From the NCBI GenBank assembly GCA_024734555.1, contig JANPWX010000172.1, positions 545,292 through 609,291 of the forward strand: a stretch of DNA of 64,000 nt, in the 5' to 3' direction. How positions within the stretch are numbered: the stretch's first letter is position 1; every line of letters starts with the position of its first letter. This document shows, one piece after another, positions 1 to 11,908 of this stretch. The notes beneath the pieces are model-generated. The model saw only the letters and a list, made by a program, of their open reading frames with translations. It did not search any database and was not told where the DNA came from. Made by a program: the position numbers and the translations under genes. Source of the stretch: Trochalopteron elliotii. Taxonomy: Eukaryota > Chordata > Aves > Passeriformes > Leiothrichidae.

Positions 1-870
1 GCCGCCTCCCGCGCCCGTTCGCCGCCGCCTCCATCGTCCGCCTTCCGTGCGCAGGGGAAGAGGGACAGAGAGAGCGCGGTCAGTGCCCGCCGGGGTTGGG
101 GCTGCCACCTCCACCCCGCCCGGGGGGACCGCTGCCGTAGGCCAAAACTGGGGAGGGGGCTCTTTGCACCCCGGGACAGGGAGGCGGAACGGGCTCCTTT
201 TGTGAGCGACGCTGGGCTCCGTGTGTTGGATTTTAATTCACAGAAGCCAGTGGGAGGGGGCCTTTGAATATGCGGGTTTCCGTGTCCCCAAGGTGATGGC
301 TTGTTTAATTCCCAGACAGTCAAACAAAGCAGAGGACAGGTAACAATAGTCTGAAAGCGGCAAGTGCTCCCGAGCATGCCAGTAATAGAGAGGCAGAATA
401 CACCTTCTGTAAAGCTTCTCCCCTGTACTTCAGTAAAGGCAATAGAAACAGTGCGGCAGGCATGTAATGTGTGCCTCTGAGCATCTCCTAAAATACTACC
501 GTGTACGGATCTCCCTCTTTTTCAACAACTTTTTAACTTGGGAAACAAACACCCTCACAAAAAAGTTCACCCCAGTGACCGCCATATGTGTGAATTTTGC
601 CTAAGCTGCGGTTTATACACCGACTTTCTCTCTCGCCACTCCCTGAAAGTGAGGGGAGCTGAACCATCACCCATTTGTGCACACACAGCCCACATCCCCA
701 GCGCAGCAGCCGAAGCCAGCTGACTGAGCAGTGCGGGAGATGAGGGCTCGCTGCTGACTGAGCAGGGCGCATTGAAACACGGCGGCTGCCGGAGAGCGGC
801 GCGCAGCCCCCTGCGAGATCCTCCTGGCAGATTCAGTCACCGGAGAGTGAGCCACACAAAAGAGGCAGCT
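1..870. promoter_or_regulatory. CpG-rich region, candidate internal RAPGEF5 promoter
   Basis: Positions 1-210 are GC-rich with many CpGs (CGCGCCCG, CGCCGCCG, GCGCGG), against an AT-rich background elsewhere. A second cluster of CpGs lies at 720-860 (GCTCGCTG, ACACGGCGG, GAGCGGCGCGC). The island runs off the left edge, so its real size is unknown. On the minus strand an ATG at 34-32 sits in a strong context (A at -3, G at +4) and opens MEAAANGRGRR before leaving the window. Because the catalytic half of RAPGEF5 must lie to the left, and a short isoform with its own first exon is known in mammals, this may be that internal promoter. That is inference; it could also serve a different transcript in either direction. 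Confidence 0.5.
719..769. repeat. Short direct repeat in CpG-rich region
   Basis: The 17-bp sequence GCTGACTGAGCAGTGCG at 719-735 recurs with one change (GCTGACTGAGCAGGGCG) at 753-769, a 34-bp period. It lies at the start of the second CpG cluster. It is probably a local duplication; a role as paired regulatory sites is possible but not shown. Confidence 0.6.
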
Positions 871-2758
871 GTTTCAATTCGAGTACATCCCTGTAGGTGC
901 TGTTCCTCCAATTCTGACCTGGTTTAGTTATATTGTTCAGTATGTCAAACACACATACAAAGGCCATACATGTACTACTCAGAGAAGTGAAAACAGCATT
1001 TGTGCATCAAGTGTACAGTATCCAGCAGTGAAAAGGACTTTGAATGGGTTAAAAATGCTTTGGAACAGAGCTACCTTGGCAAATCAGGGGGGAGAAACCA
1101 CTTTATGATTCCTCTTTCTATTATTTTATTTTTTATTCTAAGACCCAGTGAATCTGACTGCTACTTCTGGTTGTCACTGTGGTGCAGGCATGCCCAAAGA
1201 TGCAGCCCCTGCCCTGAAGAAGTTTTCTGTATCAGTGAAGAACATGTAGAATTGATCTATTAAATTTCTGCAAGGTCAGACATACAGGTACTGAGCCAAT
1301 TAATGTCAGATATTCATTGTAACACTCCCAGGAGACATTGCTGAGCAGCCGCATTACAGGAATACTGATGCATAATTGTAATCTTCCATTTCACTGGCCG
1401 TGGTTTTTTGTTGCCTACATATTTGAAAAACTGCAATGAAAGAAGCAGCAAAAGAGAAGGAGAGGAAGAAAGAGAAACAGGCACAGCATTAAAGCAATTC
1501 AGTAAAAGGGAGATTTATCCAAACAAATAAATCGCTCCATTTCTCTATCTCTTCTCTGGCATTTCCATCCTCTAAAATAGCCCCAGTCCTCATTTCCCTG
1601 TGCTCACTGACATTCCAAACTGCAGCACATATGGAGAATGTATGTGATGTATGGTGCTGTATTTGTACAAGCCATCTATTTCCTCATAGATGGGAATGGA
1701 TTTTAAGCACACCCATATACATTACATACATGAGTAGCTGGCAGCAAGTCAACAGGGAGCACTGGGAGGGTGAAAGCTCTCTCATACTGAAGGGACATTA
1801 ACAATGGTTGATTTGGAAGATGGTGTTTCCCCTTCAGCATCTCATTAGGCAGAGATATTTTCAAAAAACCTTTGGAGTAGGTGTTTGCAAATTTACAGCA
1901 TAAAGTCCCCCAATGGTAAGATTTTCATAAGGCTCTTCCTCATGTCCTTGCCTCTTTTAGCAATTTCAAGGAAGAGAAAAATCAATCTATTTTATCAGGT
2001 AAGACAAAAATTGGGCAAAACTAAGGCCAATTGGGTTCAAGTCAGATTTTCATTACCTATAATAAATATTTCCCAAAAAAGGAGAGGAATAGAGAATTTC
2101 TTTATTTTGCTATCTTATATCAAAACCAATCTCACTTTAAGGGAAGAATTACTATTTCATTAAACCTCCACTTATACACGACATATTTTTGTGTTCAGTC
2201 AGGCCCTTTAATCATACAAGCCACAACAATCAACCTGAACAAAGCAAAGCACAAAGGCAAGTCCTACATATTTTCACAAGTTCCGATTTCAATACAGATA
2301 TTACTCTAAAATGACATCAAGGCACGCTTCATTTATCAGAATCTGGAATGGTCCATGAAATAATTCTTGCTGGAAGAAAAGCGAGCTGCTCTCAGCATGC
2401 TCCATCTAAATCCAGTGACAGATGAGAAGGAGGATTCAAGGGGCCCCCAAGTGACAGCAGTGTGTACTGAAGGGCGAGGCAGCACCCTAGCCGAGCCCCT
2501 GAAAGTCAGCAGACTGACTCAAGAGACATTCCCATCACACTTTCAATTAACAACGAAGCTTTCCAGCAGTTTTCCAGACCTTCACACAGCCCTTGCAGCC
2601 TGTGCTGGCCATGCAGGGGCACAGAGGCACAGCATCACCATCTCTCATTTCATGGCCAGGCAGAAGAATCAGGGCAGAGAGGCCACCACTGAATCCCAAT
2701 TCACTTGGATGATGGCACCTGGACTTTGAGCCCCCCTTACTGCCTATTTGATACTTAC

Positions 2759-2864
2759 TTTGCTCCAGTGCAGTGGGTGGGAAATTACTCCTAGCAGCCT
2801 TGATCAGAATACATTTGGACTTGCGATAGCACAGGAAGAGGTAGAGCACCAAAACGCCACAGAG
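2759..2864 (-). other. Exon-like segment encoding a hydrophobic stretch (unproven)
   Basis: On the minus strand a segment with AG acceptor (GGCAATTTAG) and a strong GTAAGTAT donor encodes 35 codons plus one base. The translation begins LCGVLVLYLFLCYRKSKC, a hydrophobic run followed by basic residues as in a membrane-anchor end, and continues to TALEQ. An in-frame TAG directly precedes it. The tract before the acceptor is not pyrimidine-rich, which argues against use. I do not recognise the protein, and it does not match RAPGEF5. It may be chance. Confidence 0.2.
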
Positions 2865-4810
2865 CTAAATTGCCATCTCACTTTATGCACACTCTCCCAG
2901 TCTCATCTGTACCTTCAAAAGCACCATTCACATCCTGTTAGGATGTTATAATCAATCCATGGTGCAAATTACCCATCTCTGCATCTGTCAACCACTATAT
3001 TTCACATTTATTACAGCTTTTAATTAATCATCTCTTGATAGCTAAACATAGCACTATCAACCTCGATGTCAGTTCCCAGCAGGAGTTTCAAGTAAACAGC
3101 AAGGTTCTCTGGACTCAGTGGATCTTCCTACCAATATTATAGCCAATTTTCCACTCCTCTCATCCATCTTCCTAATACTGAGGTAAGCCATTAATAATCC
3201 TGGGTAATATATTTTAACAGCAGACAAGTGCTACCTTTATTTGCAGCATGAAAGGAACCCTGGGGTGGTATAAATATTTATATGCTTATAGGAATGAAAC
3301 AGCTGGAAGTCCTTGCTTAGCGGGCCTCAACTTGTGAGTTACACTTTGCATGAGCAGGAATATGACCCCCTGAATTAGCACAGAGGAAGAAGGAAGCAGA
3401 AGGAACCTATGGCATTGCTGAAACAGCCACAGTGGGCTGGCTTCCTTACGGGAGACATTAGTTTTCTGGGTTATTTGCAATTGGCAGGGAAGAACCCAAT
3501 CTCGGGCCAAAGCAACTGGTAACTTTGGTATCAGGGATATTTCTGTGTTCCTTGAATTCCTGAGTTTGGCCTTTTAATTAATTAAAAGGGGATCCAACAC
3601 CCAGAATGCACTGCCTCCTCTCTTCCTGTGAGAAATCTCCACTGTTAGAAATAGAAATTAAAAGCTGCTCTACTTTTCAAGAGCTTTCTAACAGAAAAAA
3701 AAAATAGTATGGTCTGCTACAGACAGTATATTCAGAAGCCTGCTTCACTGAAAAGAAAACCCATTTTCATATAATTTCTCCAGGACAGGACAACTGTGCA
3801 AAGATTAATTTCTGTATCTAAGTTACCCATTACTGAAGTGCCTGTTATGTTGGAACATCCCTAACCAGCAATGCAAACTATGCACTTCCCAATGACAGAA
3901 CTTTTGTTCTACATCTCTTCACCTACTTTCTTTAAAAAGGGATCAGACACAGAGCTACCCCAGCCAATATCAGATCCAGACAGATTCACACACTGCCAGT
4001 TTCAGTGGGTAAAAAAGTAATACAGGAACTAAGAGATAACCTATAAGGCACTTATAAACTTAATAGATCATGGAAAATCCAGTGCACAGACAGATTTTCC
4101 TGGTGCCAAAGAACCAAGCAAAGGCAAAGAGAATCTTCTTTGGGCAACATGCAGCAAAGCAAACTTTACACAGGCTATCTGCTTCAAAATCGCATTAAAT
4201 AACAAAGAAATTGCCTCTTCTAGAAGTTATGGAGGGCAGGAACATTTTGTTTTCCTAGCATAACTTGGTACAACTGACTCAACACAATCAGATAATGTCA
4301 ATCACTTCTGCCTCTATGTCTTTTGATGCTGGTGCCAGGTCATGCCCTTGAGAGGTACGGGAAAAAGCATACCTAGAGTATTCCCAGGGCTGTTTGTGTT
4401 CTGGAGAGGAGACCACTCCCCTCCAATGAATCTAAAGAGCTTCCCTGTGCACACAGGACTATATCCATGTAAGCAGTGTGAAACACAAGAGCAGAGTTAG
4501 GAAGTGGGGTCAGAAGAGCAAGTCTAGAGAAGCTTCCACTGCCATGTAGGGAAAGTGCTCAGATTGGTGACAGAGCCTGACAAAAGCCACAAAATAACAA
4601 GATCCTAATTTCCAAAGACTGACTGTTTTGCTGGGCAGGTGTCTTTTTGCTTGGATATTATAGTATCTCTGGTACATACTATCCATGCAAAAGAAGAATT
4701 ACAGGAACATGAAAAAAACAGAAAAGTCAAATCAAAAAACTGAGAAACACTGACTGGTAATCTTTGTATCATCTTTTGTATTATCTAATGTACTTCATCT
4801 GAATAAAACA

Positions 4811-4836
4811 CTTTTTTGTTTTGTTTTGTTTTGTTT
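4811..4836. repeat. (GTTTT)n microsatellite
   Basis: About five near-perfect TTTTG units followed by GGGG and a further T-rich stretch to about 4860. A simple low-complexity repeat in intronic sequence. Confidence 0.8.
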
Positions 4837-7800
4837 GGGGTTTTTTTGTTGGTTTCTTTTTACTCTGTCCTGCTCTGTCCCTACAGCTCATCCTTGTTCA
4901 GCGTAGGTTGAGACCTAACATTGACACTGGGTCCAAGCTAAGACAAAAGGCCTTTGCAGTGTGGCACTGAGGTTCCCAAACCTGCCCACTGAGAACTAGG
5001 TTGGACATACCAAAAGTGACAGAGTTAACTCTCCATCCTGGCTCATTACATCCTACAGGCACATTCTAATTATAACAGCCAGGAGATGCAGCTGTACAGA
5101 AAACCCTTCACAGCTCAAGCTGAAGCATGCTTGGAGCTTCCAGAACCTTCAAATATTAACCTCCAGAGCTCTAGAAACTCTTTACAGAGCTTGTATAAAC
5201 TGCATTTTTTGGCCTCTAACTCAGGTCATATTTGGTCAAATATTTATGAAGATGGCAAAAACACCCCAAAGGGATTTCAGATCCCAACTCAGAATAATAA
5301 GGGCAAAAGAGTTTTTCAGAGAACTACTGCCAATTTTTTGTTTGTTTGTTTTTGTTTTTTTAACATAGCAAAACAGTATTTACCCCTAACTTCACTCTTA
5401 GCTGCTTCTGAACAATGCCAGCTGCATTTTTTCATATGGAATTACATAGGCAGATGCAGACACCTTTCAGAATAAACAGAAAATATGCAACAACTCCTAG
5501 AAGTAATGGAAAATGAAGTCTTACAATGTGAGACATTTGCTAGTGCTAATAATAGACAATGAGGTGAGTCCTGGCTATAAAATATAGGCACATCTATACT
5601 GCAAACATAAAGGAAAGGAAAAAAAAAAAGAAACACAATGAAACATATTCTATTAACAGATCTAAGATACGCTTTCAGACAGCTTCTATCAAGACTAAAG
5701 ATGATCACCTTCTTACACTTCACTGTGTTTCTCCCTGGAATCTGCTATTGTGGAAACTGCAGAATTAGGTCTAAAGTCACCAAAGTACAAACATGTACAA
5801 AAATTTATCTATTCTTCACAGGCTCTTCCCTTCATTTGACAAAAAAATGGAAGCGAACAGATCACAATTTATGTGAAGGTGGATGACAATATCTCTGATC
5901 TCTGTGGATAATCCATCCCAGAATATGTTACTGCATTTCACAGAGTTTCAAAAGGGATCAAAATCTGTATTAAGATGTTTGATTCACTTGCAGCTACCAC
6001 AGGAGAAAAACTTTCAAAGTCACCAGTTCAGCTCAACCCCACTATATAAGGAGGAGACCAGTATTTATTCTGCAGTGGTTACCCTCTCTTTATTTTAGAA
6101 AGATGAAAATAAAAAAATAGTTACTATTGTACCTCAACTAAAAATATCAAAAGATGAAACATTTTCAATAGGACTGCCTGTTTTGTATTTGCAAGATCAC
6201 CACTTTTTCCAAATATCAAGGGGAAAATTACCTTACAGGACTACAAGACCATCAACAGAAGTTTGTCATATGGCACTTCTTAAGTTTAAAGAAAATGTTA
6301 CATAAGGCTGTGTTGTTTCATTTCATTACAAAACACAGCTCATAGGATATACATATTGCATTTTATTATTTTTTCTGACGTCATGATCTTTTCCCCAGTT
6401 CTCTGTACTCTAATATTTTTGCTTTCAGCTGCAGTTAAATCCTTTCATGAAATAGCTAATCACAGTATACTGGCAGAAATCGATTAATGACATTAAAATG
6501 CCTCACACAGTGACTTTGTTTTGGCTCTCAGTGACTTCTGACCAGTCTGTAAAACCATAAAACACTCTAAATATTTGACCACAACCTCCCTTCAGGAAAA
6601 ACCACCCAGGCATTGTACCAAAACCTTCCTAGTGGTCTCACACTATCAGTCTCGCAGATGTGCAACAACAACATTCGGCTTAACACAAGCTCCTCTGAAT
6701 TTATCAGCTACACAAATGGTGATAAAATGGGTACGAGCCACAACATGGGGAAAAAAAAAATAAAAATCCTTTGTTGCTGAAGCCAGTTTTGAATACTGTG
6801 TCTGATAATGCACAGAACAAGCCCTTTTAGAAAAACTGTTGGTGCTGTCATCTGCATACTGAGCATCCGCAGCAAAGGCAACGTTAATAACGAGTTATCC
6901 TTGTAGAGGGGTCAAAAGGACAGTGCTGGTAAGACAGAGATGACAGACAACAGGCATCAGGGAAAAGATTAATATCCCTACACAGTCATACATCAAGGAA
7001 CACAATTTTTGCCTGTAATCCCAAAACTGCTGAGAGTAGGATTATTTCTGCTTTCTCTATTACTAAGAAGAAAGAAACCGCTCATGGGAATTGGGCACTG
7101 CTAAATGCAAGTCTTTATGTGAGCCGAAGGGCTACAGTCAGGTCCTAAGGGAAAAAAACCCCAAAAACCCAGCTGCATGACGTTCCCAAGCAGTGGTCCA
7201 ACTACAAGCAGGGTGGGGGATTCCTTGTTCAAGCCACTTGAAAATATGAAAAAAGTTTGTGTGGTTAAAGAAAGGCAAAAGAAGTGAAAAAAGAAGAACT
7301 TCATGAAGCTCATCACAGAATTGTTTATGTTGGAATAGACAACATAAGAGGAAGTCCAGCCAGAACCACCAGAAGGTTCACAGTTAAAAAGAAAAAAAAA
7401 AACACTTAATATTCTTTGGAAAATAACAGAAGCATAAAATCCATGACTGACAACACGAATCCTGGTGTACACTTCCCTGTGGCACACTCTGATGGTGCTG
7501 AGCTGCAATACAGCTGCAGATACTGTTTGGATGTGCAAGAATGAAGTGTCCTAAATGGAGACCAAATTGTTTGTACCCCTGGCTGGCCCCCAATTTCCTC
7601 TAAATATATTTAAGGTGAGAACACTTTAAGGATTGGGTTTTAATGAACCTCTAACACAGGAAAAAGGGCACACTTTCTAAAATAATATGAAAAAAAAAAA
7701 CATTACTGGTGTCACAACCACTGAAGTGATGTTATCATAACCTTAGCACTCCACAACTCTTTGTCAATTAATGAGAAATGTCTTCTCACAACAACTGAAG

Positions 7801-8530
7801 GCTATACATTTCAGTTTTCCCTTTCTTGGAGCCTACACTCTTCATAGCTGTTAGTGGGTAAGTTTGACAGCCTGACAGAGAGCTACCACCTTGGAAAGGA
7901 CAACACAGGAGACCTCTCTGCAACCATAGAAAAGCAGAGGGGAAAAAAGAAAGGGGAAGGGAGTGAAGAGAGGCAAAAGATGGGATGATGGTATTTATAT
8001 TGCTGTCATTCTCTCACAGCTGGCAGGACAGCATTTACTTGAAAAAATGTCAGTATATGGAAGAATTGCAGGCTTAGAGCATCTAAATTTGTAGAAAAAC
8101 CTGCACCACACCAGGGCAAATTAACATGACTGTAGAACAAAAAGGGAAGATGCCAAACATCCCTTCCAGCGCCCTTGCAATTAATGGGGTGGGGTATGGA
8201 GCTGTTGGAAATTTCCCAGTTAAACTTTTCACTGAAAAAATATTAATTCAGTACAACTGAAACTGTGCCAGAACATGTCAGTTTGAACAGAAAATACCCA
8301 GCCAAGCTTCCCCCACTGCCTGCACACACTGCCCACCCCAGGCTGGCAGGGCTTCTGCATTCCCTGCCACACAGGAGCTCAACAGGCCTGGAGCTCCAGG
8401 TCCCAAGGTAAGTGTCAGGAAAATTCAATTTGCATTTCTGTCCTAAGACAGTTTCACAACTGTATTATTTTCACCAGAATCAAAACTGTTTTCCTCCCCA
8501 AAATGTAAAGTTTCCTTCAGGACAAAAATG

Positions 8531-10400
8531 GGCAGGGCAGGGCAGGGCAGGGCAGGGCAGGGCAGGGCAGGGCAGGGCAGGGCAGGGCAGGGCAGGGCAG
8601 GGCAGGGCAGGGAAGGGAAGGGCAGGGAAGGGAAGGGAAGGGCAGGGCAGGGCAGGGCAGGGCAGGGCAGGGCAGGGCAGGGCAGGGCAGGGCAGGGCAG
8701 GGCAGGGCAGGGCAGGGCAGGGCAGGGCAGGGCAGGGCAGGGCAGGGCAGGGCAGGGCAGGGCAGGGCAGGGCAGGGCAGGGCAGGGCAGGGCAGGGCAG
8801 GGCAGGGCAGGGCAGGGCAGGGCAGGGCAGGGCAGGGCAGGGCAGGGCAGGGCAGGGCAGGGCAGGGCAGGGCAGGGCAGGGCAGGGCAGGGCAGGGCAG
8901 GGCAGGGCAGGGCAGGGCAGGGCAGGGCAGGGCAGGGCAGGGCAGGGCAGGGCAGGGCAGGGCAGGGCAGGGCAGGGCAGGGCAGGGCAGGGCAGGGCAG
9001 GGCAGGGCAGGGCAGGGCAGGGCAGGGCAGGGCAGGGCAGGGCAGGGCAGGGCAGGGCAGGGCAGGGCAGGGCAGGGCAGGGCAGGGCAGGGCAGGGCAG
9101 GGCAGGGCAGGGCAGGGCAGGGCAGGGCAGGGCAGGGCAGGGCAGGGCAGGGCAGGGCAGGGCAGGGCAGGGCAGGGCAGGGCAGGGCAGGGCAGGGCAG
9201 GGCAGGGCAGGGCAGGGCAGGGCAGGGCAGGGCAGGGCAGGGCAGGGCAGGGCAGGGCAGGGCAGGGCAGGGCAGGGCAGGGCAGGGCAGGGCAGGGCAG
9301 GGCAGGGCAGGGCAGGGCAGGGCAGGGCAGGGCAGGGCAGGGCAGGGCAGGGCAGGGCAGGGCAGGGCAGGGCAGGGCAGGGCAGGGCAGGGCAGGGCAG
9401 GGCAGGGCAGGGCAGGGCAGGGCAGGGCAGGGCAGGGCAGGGCAGGGCAGGGCAGGGCAGGGCAGGGCAGGGCAGGGCAGGGCAGGGCAGGGCAGGGCAG
9501 GGCAGGGCAGGGCAGGGCAGGGCAGGGCAGGGCAGGGCAGGGCAGGGCAGGGCAGGGCAGGGCAGGGCAGGGCAGGGCAGGGCAGGGCAGGGCAGGGCAG
9601 GGAAGGGCAGGGCAGGGCAGGGCAGGGCAGGGCAGGGCAGGGCAGGGCAGGGCAGGGCAGGGCAGGGCAGGGCAGGGCAGGGCAGGGCAGGGCAGGGCAG
9701 GGCAGGGAAGGGAAGGGAAGGGAAGGGAAGGGAAGGGAAGGGAAGGGAAGGGAAGGGAAGGGAAGGGAAGGGAAGGGAAGGGAAGGGAAGGGAAGGGAAG
9801 GGAAGGGAAGGGAAGGGAAGGGAAGGGAAGGGAAGGGAAGGGAAGGGAAGGGAAGGGAAGGGAAGGGAAGGGAAGGGAAGGGAAGGGAAGGGAAGGGAAG
9901 GGAAGGGAAGGGAAGGGAAGGGAAGGGAAGGGAAGGGAAGGGAAGGGAAGGGAAGGGAAGGGAAGGGAAGGGAAGGGAAGGGAAGGGAAGGGAAGGGAAG
10001 GGAAGGGAAGGGAAGGGAAGGGAAGGGAAGGGAAGGGAAGGGAAGGGAAGGGAAGGGAAGGGAAGGGAAGGGAAGGGAAGGGAAGGGAAGGGAAGGGAAG
10101 GGAAGGGAAGGGAAGGGAAGGGAAGGGAAGGGAAGGGAAGGGAAGGGAAGGGAAGGGAAGGGAAGGGAAGGGAAGGGAAGGGAAGGGAAGGGAAGGGAAG
10201 GGAAGGGAAGGGAAGGGAAGGGAAGGGAAGGGAAGGGAAGGGAAGGGAAGGGAAGGGAAGGGAAGGGAAGGGAAGGGAAGGGAAGGGAAGGGAAGGGAAG
10301 GGAAGGGAAGGGAAGGGAAGGGAAGGGAAGGGAAGGGAAGGGAAGGGAAGGGAAGGGAAGGGAAGGGAAGGGAAGGGAAGGGAAGGGAAGGGAAGGGAAG
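8531..10400. repeat. 1,870-bp compound pentanucleotide array (GGCAG)n-(GGAAG)n
   Basis: Uninterrupted array of 374 five-base units. In order: 16 GGCAG; a mixed patch GGAAG x2, GGCAG, GGAAG x3 (8611-8640); 192 GGCAG (8641-9600); one GGAAG (9601-9605); 20 GGCAG (9606-9705); and 139 GGAAG (9706-10400). No other base change or indel was seen. Every unit carries GGG spaced by two bases, a dense G-quadruplex pattern on the plus strand. The GGAAG block is pure purine and can also form triplex DNA. The length is not divisible by three per unit and neither unit contains a stop in any frame, so long open frames cross it on both strands; these are artefacts of the repeat. The GGAAG block equals AAGGG, the motif expanded in human RFC1 disease. 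RAPGEF5 RNA, read from the minus strand, would carry (CUUCC)n then (CUGCC)n if the gene extends across here. Confidence 0.98.
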
Positions 10401-11891
10401 GGGACACTAGAACAGTGTCCTCCAGTGATGGCAGTGGCAGTGGTTCAAGCCTTAGTTGCAGTGAAGAGCGTGAGGGAAATGATATAAAAACTGCAGGATT
10501 TATGTTTCAGCCAGGAAGCAGGGAGGAGTGCCAAAGCTTTAAGGAGGACTGCAGATTTAACCTAGGACTGATAACACATACTAGTCTTTTCATATGGTTC
10601 AGGGAAAGAAAAAAGGTCTGTGTAGATACATAGAAATTATACTGGAGAATAATCCGAACATCAGACAGGTGAAATTCTAGAAATTACTGGAATATGAGGG
10701 GAAATAGTTAACAATTTGATTAACATCTAACAGGGCTGAAACTTGACTTCTCTGGCAGCCCCCATACAGCTTTCACTGAAGAATGAGAACTGCAGAACAG
10801 AGCTCACTAACATCAGTAGATTTAATTTATTAATGTAGACTAATATTCACCTTGGTAAGGACACGTGTACACAGGCCTTACAACCTTTATAATGGAAGCA
10901 GAGATAAATAAGGTCTCCTGAAGGAATGGAAGAGAGATGGCAGTAAATATATGACACTGTCAGCCTTATATTGCTCAAATTACCAGTTCTGAACACATAC
11001 AACTTATAAGTCAAACAGACAAGACCGATGATGCCTTTCTTTGTCTTTCACTCCAATTTATACTAGGTGTGTAGCAAGATATTATTTTTAAAAACTCACT
11101 TATCCTCTTGCTGTCTCTTAGAGAAACCTTTGTCTCTTGACTTATGTCCATAATGCCTCTTAGTGCTGCCAATGCCATCACTCCAATAAAAATAAAATTA
11201 AATTAAATTTCTACTCCCATTATAAGCCACAATTCCAAACTAGGATGGTTAAAACTTGCCTATTGCTGCTCATTACACTTATCACTGTAGGGCATAGATC
11301 TTTTTGTGGAAGTGTTATGCTCAAGGAAGGATGCAGATAATTTTCAAAAAAGAGTACTCGGAGAAGGTGAGGAGCTGGTTCTGACCTCATAAAAGGTTTA
11401 AGAAAAAAGGTTCTCTAAAACTGACAATAGTATATAAGGCTCAAGCTCATTCTCAAGAACTCCAGAATCAAACTCATTCAAATGCACTGACATTTAACCA
11501 CAAGTGTGGAAAAGCACTGAGTAAAACCTAATGTTTAAAATCAAAACAATTTATTTAACTTCCAGATCAATAGCAGTCATCATAAAGTAGAACTTATATC
11601 CTGTGGTTTGGTGGTTGTTTTCAACTAAGTTAGACGTAATACAGTGATTTCTTTTGAGGAAAGCATGAATCACAATGGCTACAATTTTCTTGGGCTGGGA
11701 TGACAGTTCTAATTCTCTCCAAAATAGCCTGAAATCACCAGCCTTTTTACTAATACTTTCTAATGGTTCTTTTCTTGTTAATTAATTCATGAATCTCAAT
11801 TATTCAAACATAGATAAGCCACTAATCACTCACAGACTTGATAACAAGTCCTAAGTAGACAGAAATGTGTAGAGCATGCAATAAAGTGGCC

Positions 11892-11908
11892 AAAAAAAAA
11901 AAAAAAAA
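11892..11908. repeat. Poly-A run (A17)
   Basis: Seventeen A residues preceded by AATAAAGTGGCC. The hexamer is only six bases from the run, closer than usual for a polyadenylation site, and no coding relic was seen upstream, so a retroposed transcript is not supported. Confidence 0.7.

Larger units (their letters stand above)
871..8530. other. Presumed RAPGEF5 intronic sequence, no supported gene
   Basis: AT-rich sequence without recognisable exons of RAPGEF5 or another known gene. It holds a (GTTTT)n run near 4811-4836, T- and A-rich low-complexity runs (5337-5360, 5621-5630, 7386-7402) and a weak exon-like segment at 2759-2864 listed separately. I saw no CR1 or LTR copy clear enough to call. 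Open frames here up to 145 codons (for example 7101-7538 minus) have low-complexity, phenylalanine-rich translations typical of chance frames across purine tracts. Confidence 0.6.

Noticed and set aside
7101..7538. 145-codon minus-strand open frame
   Set aside because: Translation is dominated by F-rich stretches from purine runs on the opposite strand, with no family resemblance or splice context.
8412..10633. Very long open reading frames across the pentanucleotide array
   Set aside because: They arise because the units GGCAG and GGAAG lack stops in every frame on both strands; the products are pure pentapeptide repeats and equal-length frames occur in both directions.
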